DNA from: UMGS1124 sp964417835
Lineage (GTDB): Bacteria; Bacillota_I; Bacilli_A; RF39; UBA660
DNA length: 13,105 bases
Assembly: GCA_964417835.1 (NCBI GenBank)
Contig: CAYQJD010000029.1
Coordinates: forward strand, 1 to 13,105
Reading direction: 5' to 3'
In this document: in pieces, positions 13,042 to 13,105 of the stretch
Position numbering within the stretch: the stretch's first letter is position 1
Layout: each line of letters begins with the position of its first letter
Notes under the pieces: model-generated
What the model saw: only the letters and a program-made list of their open reading frames with translations
Databases searched by the model: none
What the model was told of the DNA's origin: nothing
Made by a program: the position numbers and the translations under genes

Positions 13042-13105
13042 ATGATTAAAGCTTTAAATAATAGTTATGAATTAATTGAAAATAATAAAGATGCATTTAA
13101 TGATA
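13042..13105 (+). CDS. Start of a further gene, truncated by the window end
   Basis: AAGGAG (13031-13036) lies 5 nt before ATG at 13042, and the frame stays open to the end (21 codons: MIKALNNSYELIENNKDAFND). It begins 1 bp after the previous stop, so it belongs to the same operon. Too little is present to name the product; the visible part is hydrophilic and helical. Confidence 0.7.
   Translation, partial: MIKALNNSYELIENNKDAFND

Noticed and set aside
1..13105. Reading TGA as tryptophan, as in mycoplasmas, because of the extreme AT content
   Set aside because: Tryptophans in conserved positions are encoded by TGG (for example in CotJB WIDNPWPW and the peptidase EAWH), and yunB ends naturally at TGA.
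1..13105. CRISPR array, tRNA, rRNA, prophage or complete insertion sequence
   Set aside because: No regularly spaced repeats, no cloverleaf-like or rRNA-like GC-richer stretches, and no transposase, integrase or phage structural proteins were seen.

Overview
The window comes from a very AT-rich, low-GC Bacillota (Firmicutes) genome. Codons are strongly A/T-biased, Shine-Dalgarno sites are clear (GGAGG, AGGAGG, GGTGA) and several AT-rich hairpins are followed by T-runs. The genome looks Mollicute-like in base composition, but Trp is read from TGG and at least one gene (yunB) ends in TGA, so the standard bacterial code applies. Three spore-formation proteins (a CotJB with a CotJA-like front part, CotJC, YunB) point to a spore-forming member of the Bacilli/Erysipelotrichia or a related uncultured gut lineage. 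That taxonomy is inferred from content, not proven.

Positions 1-2285: a dyad-rich 65-bp stretch of unknown origin, then two minus-strand genes. The first is a 483-aa lysine/asparagine-rich coiled-coil protein with no recognisable family. The second is a 184-aa zinc M15B peptidase that lacks an export signal and resembles the cytoplasmic VanXY D,D-peptidases. Positions 2286-4450: a family II Mn-dependent inorganic pyrophosphatase with inserted CBS and DRTGG regulatory domains (+), a convergent XRE-type repressor (-), and a 183-bp divergent region carrying dyads. Positions 4451-8047: a PMCA-like (type IIB) P-type Ca2+-ATPase (+), a UPF0316 membrane protein (-) ending 2 bp from it, and a divergent CmpB-like (PF06541) membrane protein (+). 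The last two share a 61-bp intergenic region with a striking inverted repeat that contains both ribosome binding sites.

Positions 8096-9149: the cotJ spore-coat operon, in which a CotJA-like tail appears joined to CotJB and overlaps cotJC by 8 nt; it ends in a clear terminator. Positions 9271-10302: a membrane-anchored, cysteine-free thioredoxin-fold-like protein translationally coupled (TAGTG) to the tRNA methyltransferase trmL. Positions 10310-10558: a minus-strand 4Fe-4S ferredoxin with an unusual Cys/His-rich acidic tail and the best sigma-A promoter in the window. Positions 10679-13105: a plus-strand run with yunB flanked by two unrecognised proteins that each carry a single C-terminal membrane anchor, then the start of a further gene.

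No rRNA, tRNA, CRISPR array or intact mobile element was seen. The items most worth following are the ferredoxin tail, the CotJA/CotJB arrangement, the VanXY-like peptidase away from any visible resistance cluster, the symmetrical inverted repeat at 7503-7553, and the unknown tail-anchored proteins around yunB.
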